From: Oscillibacter sp. UBA6647
Lineage (GTDB): Bacteria > Bacillota > Clostridia > Oscillospirales > Oscillospiraceae
Assembly (NCBI GenBank): GCA_002455655.1
Contig: DKLF01000136.1
Span: forward strand, 1-28,320
Length of the DNA: 28,320 nt
Reading direction: 5' to 3'
Part shown: one piece after another, positions 7,575 through 14,400 of the stretch
Position numbering within the stretch: position 1 is the stretch's first letter
Layout: every line of letters starts with the position of its first letter
The notes under the pieces: model-generated
Told to the model about the DNA's origin: nothing
The model's input: only the letters and a program-made list of their open reading frames with translations
The model's database searches: none
Program-made: the position numbers and the translations under genes

Positions 7575-8414
7575 TCAGTACGCGATCTCTTTTTGCAGGA
7601 AGGTGCCCCGCTCCAGGTCGTCAAACGCCTTCTGCAATTCGGCCTTCGTATTCATGGCAATCGGTCCGCCCCAGGCGACCGGCTCATCCAGCCGCACAGA
7701 GCTGATAAAGAGGACCTGCGCATTTTCAGCGTCCGCCATAATTTCCACATGACTCCCCGCCGTGAGCTTTGCCGCTGTTTTTTCCTGAATCAACTCTCCG
7801 CCGACGGTTGCGCTGCCCAGCAGCGTGAAAACCATGACGGAACGCGTATCTTCCGTATTGATCACGACGGAAGCCCCGGCATTCAAATGAATGTCGTAAT
7901 AGTCCAGCGGCAAATAGTTGCTTGCATAGCCCTTTTTGTCTTCATATTCCCCGGCGAGCAGCCTTAGCTTTCCATTTTCCAGCGGAATCTCTTCGATTTC
8001 GGCGTTTTTGATACTGTGATAGGCCGGGGGCGCCATCTTGTCCTTTGCCGGGAGATTCAGCCAGAGCTGAACACCCAGCATTCTTTCAGCCGCAGGCAGC
8101 TTTTCTTCGTGCAAAATTCCCGAGCCTGCCGTCATCCACTGAACCTCTCCGTCCCCAATGGTATCCGAGTTCCCAAGACTGTCCCTATGGGTCATTTGCC
8201 CGCGATAGACGTAGCTGATGGTTTCAATTCCTCTGTGGGGATGCATGGGGAAACCGGCGGTGTACTCATCCGGGTTTATACTGTCAAAGGAGTCAAGCAT
8301 CAAAATCGGGTCGTATTCCTCAACGGTCCCATGTCCCAAGACGCGAACGAGACTCACTCCGGCTCCGTCCTGAGTTCGGAATCCCTGCACCTTCTGCTGA
8401 ACTTTTCTTTCCAT
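7575..8414 (-). CDS. Pirin family protein (bicupin)
   Basis: This 279-residue two-cupin protein contains the pirin metal-site motifs PMHPHRGIETISYV in the first cupin and the GEVQWMTAGSGILHEE signature with a His and an acidic residue. The second cupin lies in the C-terminal half. Pirins bind iron or other metals; some have quercetinase activity and others act as redox-linked regulatory proteins, and which applies here cannot be told. The ATG at 8414 is favoured over the longer frame to 8495 because AGGAGG stands directly upstream and the protein then starts like other pirins. A candidate extended -10 for it lies at 8531-8539. It is apparently monocistronic. Confidence 0.92.
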   Translation of the reverse strand: MERKVQQKVQGFRTQDGAGVSLVRVLGHGTVEEYDPILMLDSFDSINPDEYTAGFPMHPHRGIETISYVYRGQMTHRDSLGNSDTIGDGEVQWMTAGSGILHEEKLPAAERMLGVQLWLNLPAKDKMAPPAYHSIKNAEIEEIPLENGKLRLLAGEYEDKKGYASNYLPLDYYDIHLNAGASVVINTEDTRSVMVFTLLGSATVGGELIQEKTAAKLTAGSHVEIMADAENAQVLFISSVRLDEPVAWGGPIAMNTKAELQKAFDDLERGTFLQKEIAY

Positions 8415-8530
8415 ATACTTTTCCTCCTGCGTAAATAAATCGACTTCTCTGCCTTTGTGGCCTTTTTCTTTAGGGATAGCAAATATGTCCCCCAATTCTG
8501 TGGGTTTGATGGCATTTCGGTCATATCTTA

Positions 8531-8539
8531 ATCATACCA
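8531..8539 (-). promoter_or_regulatory. Candidate extended -10 promoter for pirin
   Basis: On the minus strand TG-G-TATGAT (TG at 8539-8538, hexamer 8536-8531) forms an extended -10 about 120 bases upstream of the pirin start. The -35 region is only a T-rich run. Confidence 0.4.
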
Positions 8540-8606
8540 CACATCTTTTCACAAAAAAAGCCTTAACCCGCGTCCATTGAAAATCTCCATTATGCCGGCC
8601 TGCTGT

Positions 8607-8735
8607 TCATCTCATGGGCACCATGAGATCCTCTCCCGGCTGAACCTGAGGAAGTACGGCTTCCGAAATAGTGAGTGCCGCATCACGGCCGAAGCCCACA
8701 CAGCAGCCATTTTGCCTGTCAAGGGCAGCTTCCAC
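8607..8735 (-). pseudogene. Possible C-terminal coding remnant, unidentified
   Basis: Between the pirin promoter and the zinc-ribbon promoter lie about 220 bases without a complete gene. The minus strand has 42 open codons from 8735 to a TGA at 8607, preceded directly by a stop. The predicted peptide (containing GFGRDAALTISEAVLPQVQP) has a protein-like composition, but there is no ribosome site. I do not recognise it. It may be the tail of a lost gene, or chance. A 52-codon plus-strand frame over the same bases looks less protein-like. Confidence 0.22.
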
Positions 8736-8779
8736 TTACTCACCCCCTAATCTTTCTCTACAATACCCAAAACATTGTA

Positions 8780-8808
8780 TTGACTTATTGCTCACATAGG
8801 CGTATGCT
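8780..8808 (+). promoter_or_regulatory. Sigma-A promoter of the zinc-ribbon gene
   Basis: TTGACT (8780-8785), a 17-base spacer and TATGCT (8803-8808) lie 45 bases before the start. A 6-bp inverted repeat CAATAC (8761-8766)/GTATTG (8777-8782) overlaps the -35 and could be an operator. Confidence 0.75.
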
Positions 8809-8853
8809 AATTATGTCGCCGAACAGGGCGAACTAATTTAAAAGAGGTATCTC

Positions 8854-9123
8854 ATGTTTCAAGACAAAACCATCGTTTGCAAGGACTGCGGCCAGGAATT
8901 TACTTTCACCGCCAGAGAGCAGGAATTTTTTGCGGAGAAGGGTTTCACCAATGAACCCCAGCGCTGCAAATCATGCCGCGACGCCCGCAAGGGGAACGTC
9001 CGGGGAGGCAATGCTCGCCAGATGTTCGACGCTGTTTGCTCCGAGTGCGGAAAGCCCTGCAAAGTTCCCTTTGAGCCCCGGGGAGATCGCCCCATCTATT
9101 GCAGCGATTGTTTCCGTAGATAA
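8854..9123 (+). CDS. Small double zinc-ribbon protein (zf-trcl type)
   Basis: This 89-residue protein has four CxxC pairs: CKDC near residue 9, CKSC near 38, CSEC near 62 and CSDC near 84. They are grouped as two zinc-binding ribbons and separated by an EQEFFAEKGF segment, the signature of the probable zinc-ribbon family often annotated as zf-trcl / CxxC-x17-CxxC. The function is unknown; a nucleic-acid or redox role is usually presumed. The ATG follows a GAGG ribosome site. It has its own promoter and a strong terminator 12 bases after the stop, so it is a one-gene transcript. Confidence 0.92.
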   Translation: MFQDKTIVCKDCGQEFTFTAREQEFFAEKGFTNEPQRCKSCRDARKGNVRGGNARQMFDAVCSECGKPCKVPFEPRGDRPIYCSDCFRR

Positions 9124-9135
9124 CCCTTGCACCCA

Positions 9136-9162
9136 GGCGCCTCTTCGGAGGCGCCTTTTTTT
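9136..9162 (+). terminator. Rho-independent terminator of zinc-ribbon gene
   Basis: GGCGCCTC (9136-9143), a TTCG tetraloop and GAGGCGCC (9148-9155), followed by seven T. This is a textbook terminator. Confidence 0.96.
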
Positions 9163-9236
9163 ATATCTATCGCCCTCATTCTCTCATTTGACGTTTCATA
9201 AAGTCATTTTTAAGCGCTTTTTATAATTATTTGCGG

Positions 9237-9265
9237 TTGATTTTACCACAATGTGGTATTATGCT
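9237..9265 (+). promoter_or_regulatory. Promoter with a palindrome filling the spacer
   Basis: TTGATT (9237-9242), a 17-base spacer and TATGCT (9260-9265). Inside the spacer lies the perfect palindrome ACCACAATGTGGT (9245-9257), in the right place for a repressor that blocks polymerase. The transcript would carry a leader of roughly 220 bases before the membrane-protein gene. Confidence 0.65.
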
Positions 9266-9271
9266 TAAAAG

Positions 9272-9490
9272 TATCACGAATGAGGAATGTACCCAATCTC
9301 ACGGGGGAACCGCACTTCAGATGCAGTTGCCGGAGCCGTCAAATGCAAAACGGAAATTTATAGCCGCTCTCGCCCGGAAGACGCTATTGCAAGCGCCAGC
9401 GTGGAATTTTAAAATAGCGTCCCAGCCTGAAGGGCTCAATCCGGGCCGGAGTAAGCCAATCCTGCAATAGCACGCGGAAGGGGGTTGTTT
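9272..9490 (+). other. Long structured 5' leader of the membrane-protein gene, class unidentified
   Basis: This 219-base stretch has no convincing ORF and holds several potential stems. The longest is GACGCTATT (9380-9388) with AATAGCGTC (9413-9421), a perfect 9-bp stem; there is also a short CCGT/ACGG pair and AGCC/GGCT around TGAAG. It could be a regulatory RNA, but I could not match it to a known riboswitch: the GGGGGAACC element recalls the c-di-AMP class, yet the other conserved elements are missing. A 79-codon frame through it has no ribosome site and is rejected. Confidence 0.35.
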
Positions 9491-9904
9491 ATGGAATCGT
9501 TTTATAGCAGACTGTTTACTATCTTGCAGATGCACATTGTTGCTGTGCTGGGCGGATACTTTATCGGCGGGTTAATCTTTGGGCTTGCCTGTCGGACAGT
9601 CGTAAAAAACAAAGGTCATTCAAACGATTCGTGTATCCGAAATGCAATCGGAGGATTTTTCCTTTGGTGGATATGGCTCATCGTTTGTGCCTGTAAGCCC
9701 GATGCAAGGCCCATACGATACTCGGGCACTGATGTTGTCAGGCTTGATGGCACGTCGGACACGCGCTTTTGGGGCATGCTGTTATCCGGCGGCGCAATCC
9801 TTCTCATCGGCTGCGCGTTGCTTTTTAAGACGTGGTGGGGGCTTGCCGTGGCTGCAACCGGCCTTGTCTGTTGGATCACAATGTACGCAACCACAGGCAA
9901 ATAG
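9491..9904 (+). CDS. Small multi-pass membrane protein, unknown function
   Basis: This 137-residue protein has hydrophobic helices at about 14-36, 48-66 and 93-134 (the last long enough for two passes) and a short charged loop containing SDTRFWG. The ATG at 9491 follows GGAAGGGGG; an in-frame TTG two codons earlier would sit too close to that site. It is preceded by a long leader and followed 50 bases later by a DUF4177 gene in the same direction, with a GC hairpin between them, so the two are probably cotranscribed. I do not recognise the family. It resembles small inner-membrane proteins with no assigned role. Confidence 0.72.
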   Translation: MESFYSRLFTILQMHIVAVLGGYFIGGLIFGLACRTVVKNKGHSNDSCIRNAIGGFFLWWIWLIVCACKPDARPIRYSGTDVVRLDGTSDTRFWGMLLSGGAILLIGCALLFKTWWGLAVAATGLVCWITMYATTGK

Positions 9905-9915
9905 ACCATAAAAAA

Positions 9916-9929
9916 CCGCCCCGGGGCGG
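9916..9929 (+). promoter_or_regulatory. 14-bp GC palindrome between membrane-protein and DUF4177 genes
   Basis: CCGCCCCGGGGCGG is a perfect palindrome 11 bases after the membrane-protein stop and 25 bases before the next start. With no T tract it is more likely an mRNA-stability or processing element than a terminator. Confidence 0.4.
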
Positions 9930-9954
9930 AATGAAATAGAAAGAAGATGTTTTT

Positions 9955-10218
9955 ATGGGTTTTATGGACAATGCACGCAAAGAATCCTCCTATTCCGTGG
10001 CTTCCGGAAGTGATCTGCCCTATGTTGTTTTGCAGGTGACACTTAAAGAAAAGTTTATTGGCACCGGCTCCGGCAATTTGACTGAGCTGGAACATGTAAT
10101 TAACACCCAAGCAGCAAAGGGATATCGTCTGCACACCATTTCCACAGCATCGGGACAAAGCGGCGGTTTGCTCGGCGGCGACCGCATTCAGGCCACCCTT
10201 GTCTTTGAGCGCTTATAA
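9955..10218 (+). CDS. DUF4177-type small protein
   Basis: This 87-residue protein fits the DUF4177 pattern: an extended strand YVVLQVTLKEKFIG, a helix with LEHVINTQAAKGYRLHTIS, and a closing strand IQATLVFERL. DUF4177 proteins are small alpha/beta proteins of unknown role, often next to membrane proteins, as here. A weak AGAAGA ribosome site precedes the ATG. It is terminated by a strong hairpin 7 bases after the stop. Confidence 0.8.
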   Translation: MGFMDNARKESSYSVASGSDLPYVVLQVTLKEKFIGTGSGNLTELEHVINTQAAKGYRLHTISTASGQSGGLLGGDRIQATLVFERL

Positions 10219-10225
10219 ATAAGAA

Positions 10226-10260
10226 AATCGCTGCGGCTTTATGCCGCAGCGATTTTTGTT
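10226..10260 (+). terminator. Rho-independent terminator after DUF4177 gene
   Basis: AATCGCTGCGGC (10226-10237), a 5-base loop and GCCGCAGCGATT (10243-10254), followed by TTTGTT. Confidence 0.95.
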
Positions 10261-10330
10261 GTAAGGAAGCTGTGTGATTTACAAAAGTCAAGTCATATCA
10301 ATGGTTTACGGGCAGTCAGCACGAGGTTTT

Positions 10331-10541
10331 TTACGATGCTTTTTTAAAGCAGTCCTCGTTTTTATTTCTCCATCTGCAAGCAATGTGAGCGGAATACATC
10401 ACATCCTGCATAACCTTCTCCGCATCCTCTTTCGAAATCTCAATCTCGACATGTTCCTCTGCAAGGTGCCCACGTCGATTTCCATGTAGTATTTTCCATC
10501 CCTCAAAAAATTTTTATGCCGCGTTCATCAAAAATGGCCAC
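10331..10541 (-). pseudogene. Small gene broken by two frameshifts, family unknown
   Basis: This minus-strand segment reads as one small protein only if two single-base losses are restored. It starts at the GTG at 10541 (AAGGA upstream) with VAIFDERGIK. It then continues one frame over with FLRDGKYYMEIDVG, and one frame over again with HLAEEHVEIEISKEDAEKVM to the TAA at 10331. Both shifts fall in homopolymers (an A5 run, and a GGG before CACC), giving about 70 residues in all. It follows the AraC gene by 72 bases on the same strand. The composition is clearly protein-like, but I do not recognise the family. Homopolymer position means either true decay or sequencing error. Nothing else was seen between 10261 and 10612. 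Confidence 0.45.
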
Positions 10542-10612
10542 AACTTATATTTTCCTTTTATTTAATGGGTATCGCGGCAGTCTCCAGCACTGTCCCAGTT
10601 CGGGATCCTTAT

Positions 10613-11590
10613 TTAACTATTTAAATTCACTGGACCTGCCTCATTTTTTCGCATTTCGTTTGGTGTGCAACCGAAGGTTTCTTCAAACGCCTTATAAAAA
10701 TTTCCCTTGCTTTGATATCCCACTTCTTCGGCAATGTCATCAATCGTTTTTGTCGTTTCAGTTAAAAGGAAAACCGCCTTTTCCATTCGTATTGCCTTGA
10801 TATATTCGTGGATAGACTGACCGGTCAATTGCTGAAACGCTCTCTGAAGTGTCTGTTTATTGATCTCGATTGACTTTGCCAGATCTTCAATAACCGGAGG
10901 CTGGACAAAGGATTGATTTAAGATTTGCAATGCCGTCTTCGCCGCATCCCTCGCTTTGGTAGTTAGACTTGGCGTCCTTTCCAAACCAAAGGAAAGCGTG
11001 TAATCTACCAGCAATCCGGCAGCTTCCAGCGCCTTCCCCTGCAAAAACAAGGAGAAAGCTCCCCCGCTCATCTCAGCGGACTTAATTTCTCTGCAAATAT
11101 CGGCCAATAAAGGAAGTGACACATCCCTGTTGTTCACTGCATGCGCTGTGCGATTCCAGAGACTGTCCGAAAATACCGCTCCGGTGCCTTCAAGAAACTG
11201 ATCTGTTATATAAATCGTGGATGCTTTTTGCACTTCGCCGGATGGAAATCGTTTATACCACGGTCGTGGAAGATTATTTACATAACAGAAAACTCCAAAC
11301 CGGGCCTCATTGCGCTCGGTTTTTTTCTGGTAATAGCTTAAGGCCATATCCTCAACAAACGTGATTTGAATGCTCTTTGCCTGATAATAATACCGCTCTA
11401 TCAAATCCGCATGAAAAACAATATCCGTATCAATAAAACAACAAGTTTCAGGGTTTCCTCATGCCTGAATATGCCCGGACGCAACTTCGGCCGGCGGCTT
11501 AAAGCAGCACCCATAGCGGATACCGGTTCGTTTCCATCCACATGCTTCATATTGACGCAGCATGTCTGATACGCTGTAAAAGCATTGCAT
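10613..11590 (-). pseudogene. AraC-family regulator interrupted by an in-frame TGA
   Basis: The full frame runs from the ATG at 11590 (GAGGTG upstream) to the TAA at 10613, 325 codons, with one TGA at 11461-11459 (codon 44). The frame is the same on both sides, and the sequence flows through the stop (ending GHIQA, resuming GNPETCCFIDTDIVFH), so this is a nonsense change, not two genes. The C-terminal third is an AraC double helix-turn-helix with the closing motif GYQSKGNFYKAFEETFGCTP. The N-terminal layout resembles the AraC regulators that control siderophore-type ABC exporters, which fits the divergent exporter next door. The post-stop part has a TTG at 11404 but no ribosome site. Without read-through or correction only a 43-residue peptide would be made. 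Confidence 0.82.
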
Positions 11591-11621
11591 ATACGCACCT
11601 CTTTTCCGGGTTTTGTTTCGG

Positions 11622-11650
11622 AATATACCGTTCTGTTTAGGGCAATTCAA
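11622..11650 (-). promoter_or_regulatory. Promoter of the AraC-family gene
   Basis: On the minus strand TTGAAT (11650-11645), a 17-base spacer and TATATT (11627-11622), 32 bases before the ATG at 11590. It lies in the divergent region shared with the ABC gene. Confidence 0.65.
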
Positions 11651-11743
11651 TAAATATATCCACAAATAAATTCCCTGTGTTTTCAGTATAAGGAGGCAAA
11701 TATAAAATATCAACAGTATCTATAAAGTCCTGATTTCGTGGTC

Positions 11744-11772
11744 TTGCATCATACTTTTTCCAATGCTATACT
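11744..11772 (+). promoter_or_regulatory. Promoter of the ABC exporter gene
   Basis: TTGCAT (11744-11749), a 17-base spacer and TATACT (11767-11772), 44 bases before the ATG at 11816. It is divergent from the AraC promoter, about 100 bases away, and so is a likely target of that regulator. Confidence 0.65.
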
Positions 11773-11815
11773 TTTTTGGTTATATTTTGCTAACTCAAAA
11801 AAAGGAGGCATCTAC

Positions 11816-13180
11816 ATGAACAAAAAAAAGCCTGTTTTATTCAGGCTCTTTGATATCGCGACCGAAGGAAAAGGCAAGCTGTTGCTTAGCTGTGCCTTCA
11901 TGTCCCTTGGCACGCTTTGCGGTATGATTCCCTACTTATCAGTTTATCATATCGCCCGGCGGCTGCTTCCGGCGGCAGGGCAAGGTGAGCCCTCCGGTGG
12001 AATTTTACTGTGGAGCATTGCCGCCGCTGTCAGTATATTGCTCAATACGGTATTATCCTTTTTCGGAAGCTTTGGCGCACATAAGGTTGCTTTTCGTGTG
12101 CTGTACGGAATTCGCATCCATGTTATGGAGCATATGGGGCACTTGCCGATGGGGTTTTTCACGGAGCATACCAGCGGAAGTGTACAAAAAACCATGGACA
12201 ACAGCATCGAAAAAATCCACCTATTTATCGCACATCTGCTGCCTGATCTCATTGGATCGGCATGTGCCGTCTTCGCGCTGCTGCTTGGACTTGGCAGCTT
12301 GAATTTGTGGCTGGCTCTGGCGGTCGTCGCCGCCGTCATCCTTGCGTGCGCCTTGCAGCTTCCCGTATGGGGCGGAAGCCGGGGACAGGATATTCTGACA
12401 GGCCTCGCAGCGGTATCGGGACAAATGATGGGCGCTTTTTCAGAATATGTCCGGGGAATTGGCGAGGTAAAGCTGTTTGGTCTGACAGGCACCATCACCA
12501 GGGGCCTCGGTGACACCACAAAGAAATATGGCAATGGGGAAATGAAACTCTATAAGCGGGTGGCTCCGTTTTATGAGGGCTATAAAACAATGATACTTCC
12601 CCTGCTGGCCGTCGTGGTTCCTGTGGGGATATTTCTTATTTGGCAGAATCCCGGAAATACATCGGTTTTACTGTCGGTCATTATGGGGCTTATCTTGACG
12701 CCCGCTATCTGCGCCCCGCTCATGGAGCTTTTCAATTATGGCACCCGCATGGGGGAAATCACCGTTGCGCTGCATAACATCGACGAAATCATGCGCATGG
12801 AGCCAATGCCCGAACCGGTCACCCCAGAGGTTCCGGAATCTTTCGATGTCCAGTTCCATGACGTTTCCTTTTCCTATCAGGATACCACCGATCCCTCTCA
12901 TACGCTGGCACTGAGCCACGTCAGCTTCACCGCGCCGCAAAAGCGAATGCCCGCTTTGGTGGGGCCATCCGGCGGCGGCAAGACTACCATCGGTCATCTC
13001 ATTTCCCGGTTTTGGGATGTAACTTCCGGAAAAATCACCATTGGCGGCGTGGATATCCGAGACATCTTACACTCGCGCCTGATGAAATATGTTTCATTTG
13101 TATTCCAGGATACCACCATATTTTCAGATACCGTATACGGCAAGCGGAATATTTTCATATGGATACTTCTCTCGCCATAG
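11816..13180 (+). pseudogene. ABC exporter half-transporter truncated inside its ATPase domain
   Basis: The frame gives 454 residues from an ATG with AAGGAGG upstream. A six-helix type-IV exporter domain occupies about 20-310. The ATPase domain starts at about 345 with Walker A GPSGGGKTT and the Q-loop VFQDT, followed by FSDTVYG. After that the sequence stops resembling an ABC protein and ends 11 codons later. The LSGGE signature, Walker B, D-loop and H-loop are missing, about 120-130 residues, so ATP hydrolysis is impossible. The family resembles the YbtP/IrtA-like exporters that come in pairs beside an AraC regulator; the expected partner gene is also missing. The 3' end was replaced by sequence carrying a riboswitch on the other strand. 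Confidence 0.85.
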
Positions 13181-13230
13181 CCACAGCGAAAGCCGGTATC
13201 ACGAAGTCCAAAGCATCCGTTAAAAACCGC

Positions 13231-13261
13231 AAAAACCTGCCCTCCGAGTATGAAGGGCAGG
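13231..13261 (-). terminator. Terminator of the riboswitch expression platform
   Basis: On the minus strand CCTGCCCT (13261-13254), a 10-base loop and AGGGCAGG (13243-13236) precede TTTTT, and another T run follows after CGG. It lies 17 bases downstream of the c-di-GMP aptamer and is placed as an expression platform would be. Confidence 0.9.
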
Positions 13262-13277
13262 CTTTGCTTAACTGTCA

Positions 13278-13358
13278 GCAGCCAGACTATCATAGCGCCC
13301 TAAGACACCTTAGATCCTCAGCTTTGCGTCCCCGGCTTTAACCGGGTTTGCCCATAGC
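13278..13358 (-). ncRNA. Cyclic-di-GMP-I (GEMM-I) riboswitch aptamer
   Basis: Read on the minus strand this has the GEMM-I core in order: GGGCAAACC, a short stem with UUAAAG in the loop, GGGGACGCAAAGC, a GGAUCUAAGG element, then AUGAUAGUCUGGCUGC closing the second helix. The GCAAACC and GACGCAAAGC elements and the closing GCUGC are diagnostic for the class that binds c-di-GMP. A terminator follows at once, so ligand control of termination is likely. Usual targets are motility, adhesion and surface-protein genes. Here it begins 18 bases after the SLH/LysM gene stop, and its transcript points into the truncated ABC gene; no controlled coding sequence remains downstream. Bases 13140-13230 hold no gene that I can support. 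Confidence 0.9.
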
Positions 13359-13376
13359 TTTATTGATTTATTGTTT

Positions 13377-14022
13377 TTACTTCTCCGGCACCCGGAGTAC
13401 ATCGCCGGGGTGGATGAGGGCGAACCTGCTCTTATTGTTCAGCCGTTCCAATTCAGCCATAGGGCAGTTCAGCTTGCGGGAGATGCTCCAGAAGCTATCG
13501 CCCTTTTGTACGGTGTAAGTAGTATAACGAAGATTTTTGGGTACATCCGCCGTCACGCCGTACTGGTCAATGGTATAGGTCGAGCCGTCAATGTCCTGCT
13601 TGCCGGTGAGAGGCTTGCCGTCCTTGAAGTACATCCATTTACCTGAATCGTTCATGGACCAGCCCTGCGCCGTGTCGCTGGAAATCGTCAGCTCCACAAA
13701 GCGGCGCAGAACAGCGGACACCTCGGCTCTTGTGGCTGTACCCTGCGGGTCGAACAGATTGCCGTTTTTGCCGCTGATAACCCCTGCCATCTGCATCTGC
13801 TTCACGGCTTCTTTGGCGTAGGTACTAATCTTGCCATTGTCAGCGAAGATGTTTTCGACATGAACTTTCGGCAGAGTATAGCCGATGGTCTTGGCATAGT
13901 TGCTCATAATGACCGCCATCTGCTCACGAGTGATGGACTGATCCGGGGCAAACTTGTTCTCGCCAATACCGTTTACAATGTTGTTTTTGCTTGCCCACTC
14001 AATGTAACCCATCGCCATTCCC
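13377..14022 (-). pseudogene. SLH/LysM cell-surface protein lacking its N-terminus
   Basis: About 215 residues are convincing. One SLH repeat contains YIEWASKNNIVNG and ITREQMAVIM. A second contains AVKQMQMAGVISG and TATRAEVSAVLRRFVE. A short aromatic repeat like those of choline/glucan-binding proteins follows (GKWMYFKDGKPL), then a C-terminal LysM with YTVQKGDSFWSISRKL and HPGDVLRVPEK. SLH domains tether proteins to secondary cell-wall polymer and LysM binds peptidoglycan. The true start, signal peptide and the beginning of the first SLH repeat are missing. The open frame continues to 14183 only through bases that read better as a methyltransferase on the other strand. The c-di-GMP riboswitch directly downstream fits a surface/adhesion context. 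Confidence 0.8.
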
Positions 14023-14304
14023 GGCCTGAAATACGAATTTGGGGAAACTGTTCCCGATGAAATGAAGCCGTTCTGGAATGACGAGGTGGCACGGACAATC
14101 CGCTCTCTTGCCTGGTGGAAAGCTTTGTGGAGTAAAGAAGCGGGAATTGAAATTGTGGATATCCGCGAAATGAGCTGCTGCAAGCAGGCATGGGATGAAT
14201 GGCTGACTGCCTACCATCCCGTTGTTGCCGGCGACATCAAGATGATGGAGGCTGAGGGCGGAAAGTATTTTAATCTGATCCAGTTCATCGCCAAAGTTAT
14301 TTAA
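14021..14304 (+). pseudogene. SAM-dependent methyltransferase C-terminal remnant
   Basis: From about 14021 (IAIPGLKYEFGE) to the TAA at 14302 the plus strand encodes the last 90 or so residues of a class I methyltransferase. DEMKPFWND, AWWKALW, IVDIREMSC and an AWDEWL segment match the C-terminal half of small clostridial methyltransferases whose N-terminal Rossmann part binds SAM. That SAM-binding half is absent and no start codon with a ribosome site exists. The upstream limit is set by the change to SLH-coding sequence on the opposite strand. A strong terminator follows, the original end of the gene. Confidence 0.78.
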
Positions 14305-14308
14305 ATAT

Positions 14309-14357
14309 GTGCGGAGCCAGCCCCATATACACAGGGGCAGGCTCCGCACGATTTTTA
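14309..14357 (+). terminator. Terminator after the methyltransferase remnant
   Basis: GTGCGGAGCCaGCCCC (14309-14324) pairs with GGGGCaGGCTCCGCAC (14334-14349), followed by GATTTTTAT. The stem is 15 bp with one A/A mismatch. IclR converges from the other side. Confidence 0.93.
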
Positions 14358-14400
14358 TATACATCTGTTCTTTTTCTTCCTCCGGCCCGCTTAAAAAGGT

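Noticed and set aside
8414..8500. Pirin leader with GCC-ACAAA-GGC as a second c-di-GMP riboswitch
   Set aside because: Only a short AAAGGC-like match exists; the GACGCAAAGC element and the second helix are missing.
9231..9470. 79-codon plus-strand frame before the small membrane protein
   Set aside because: It starts within the promoter, has no ribosome binding site, and its sequence is better explained as structured leader.
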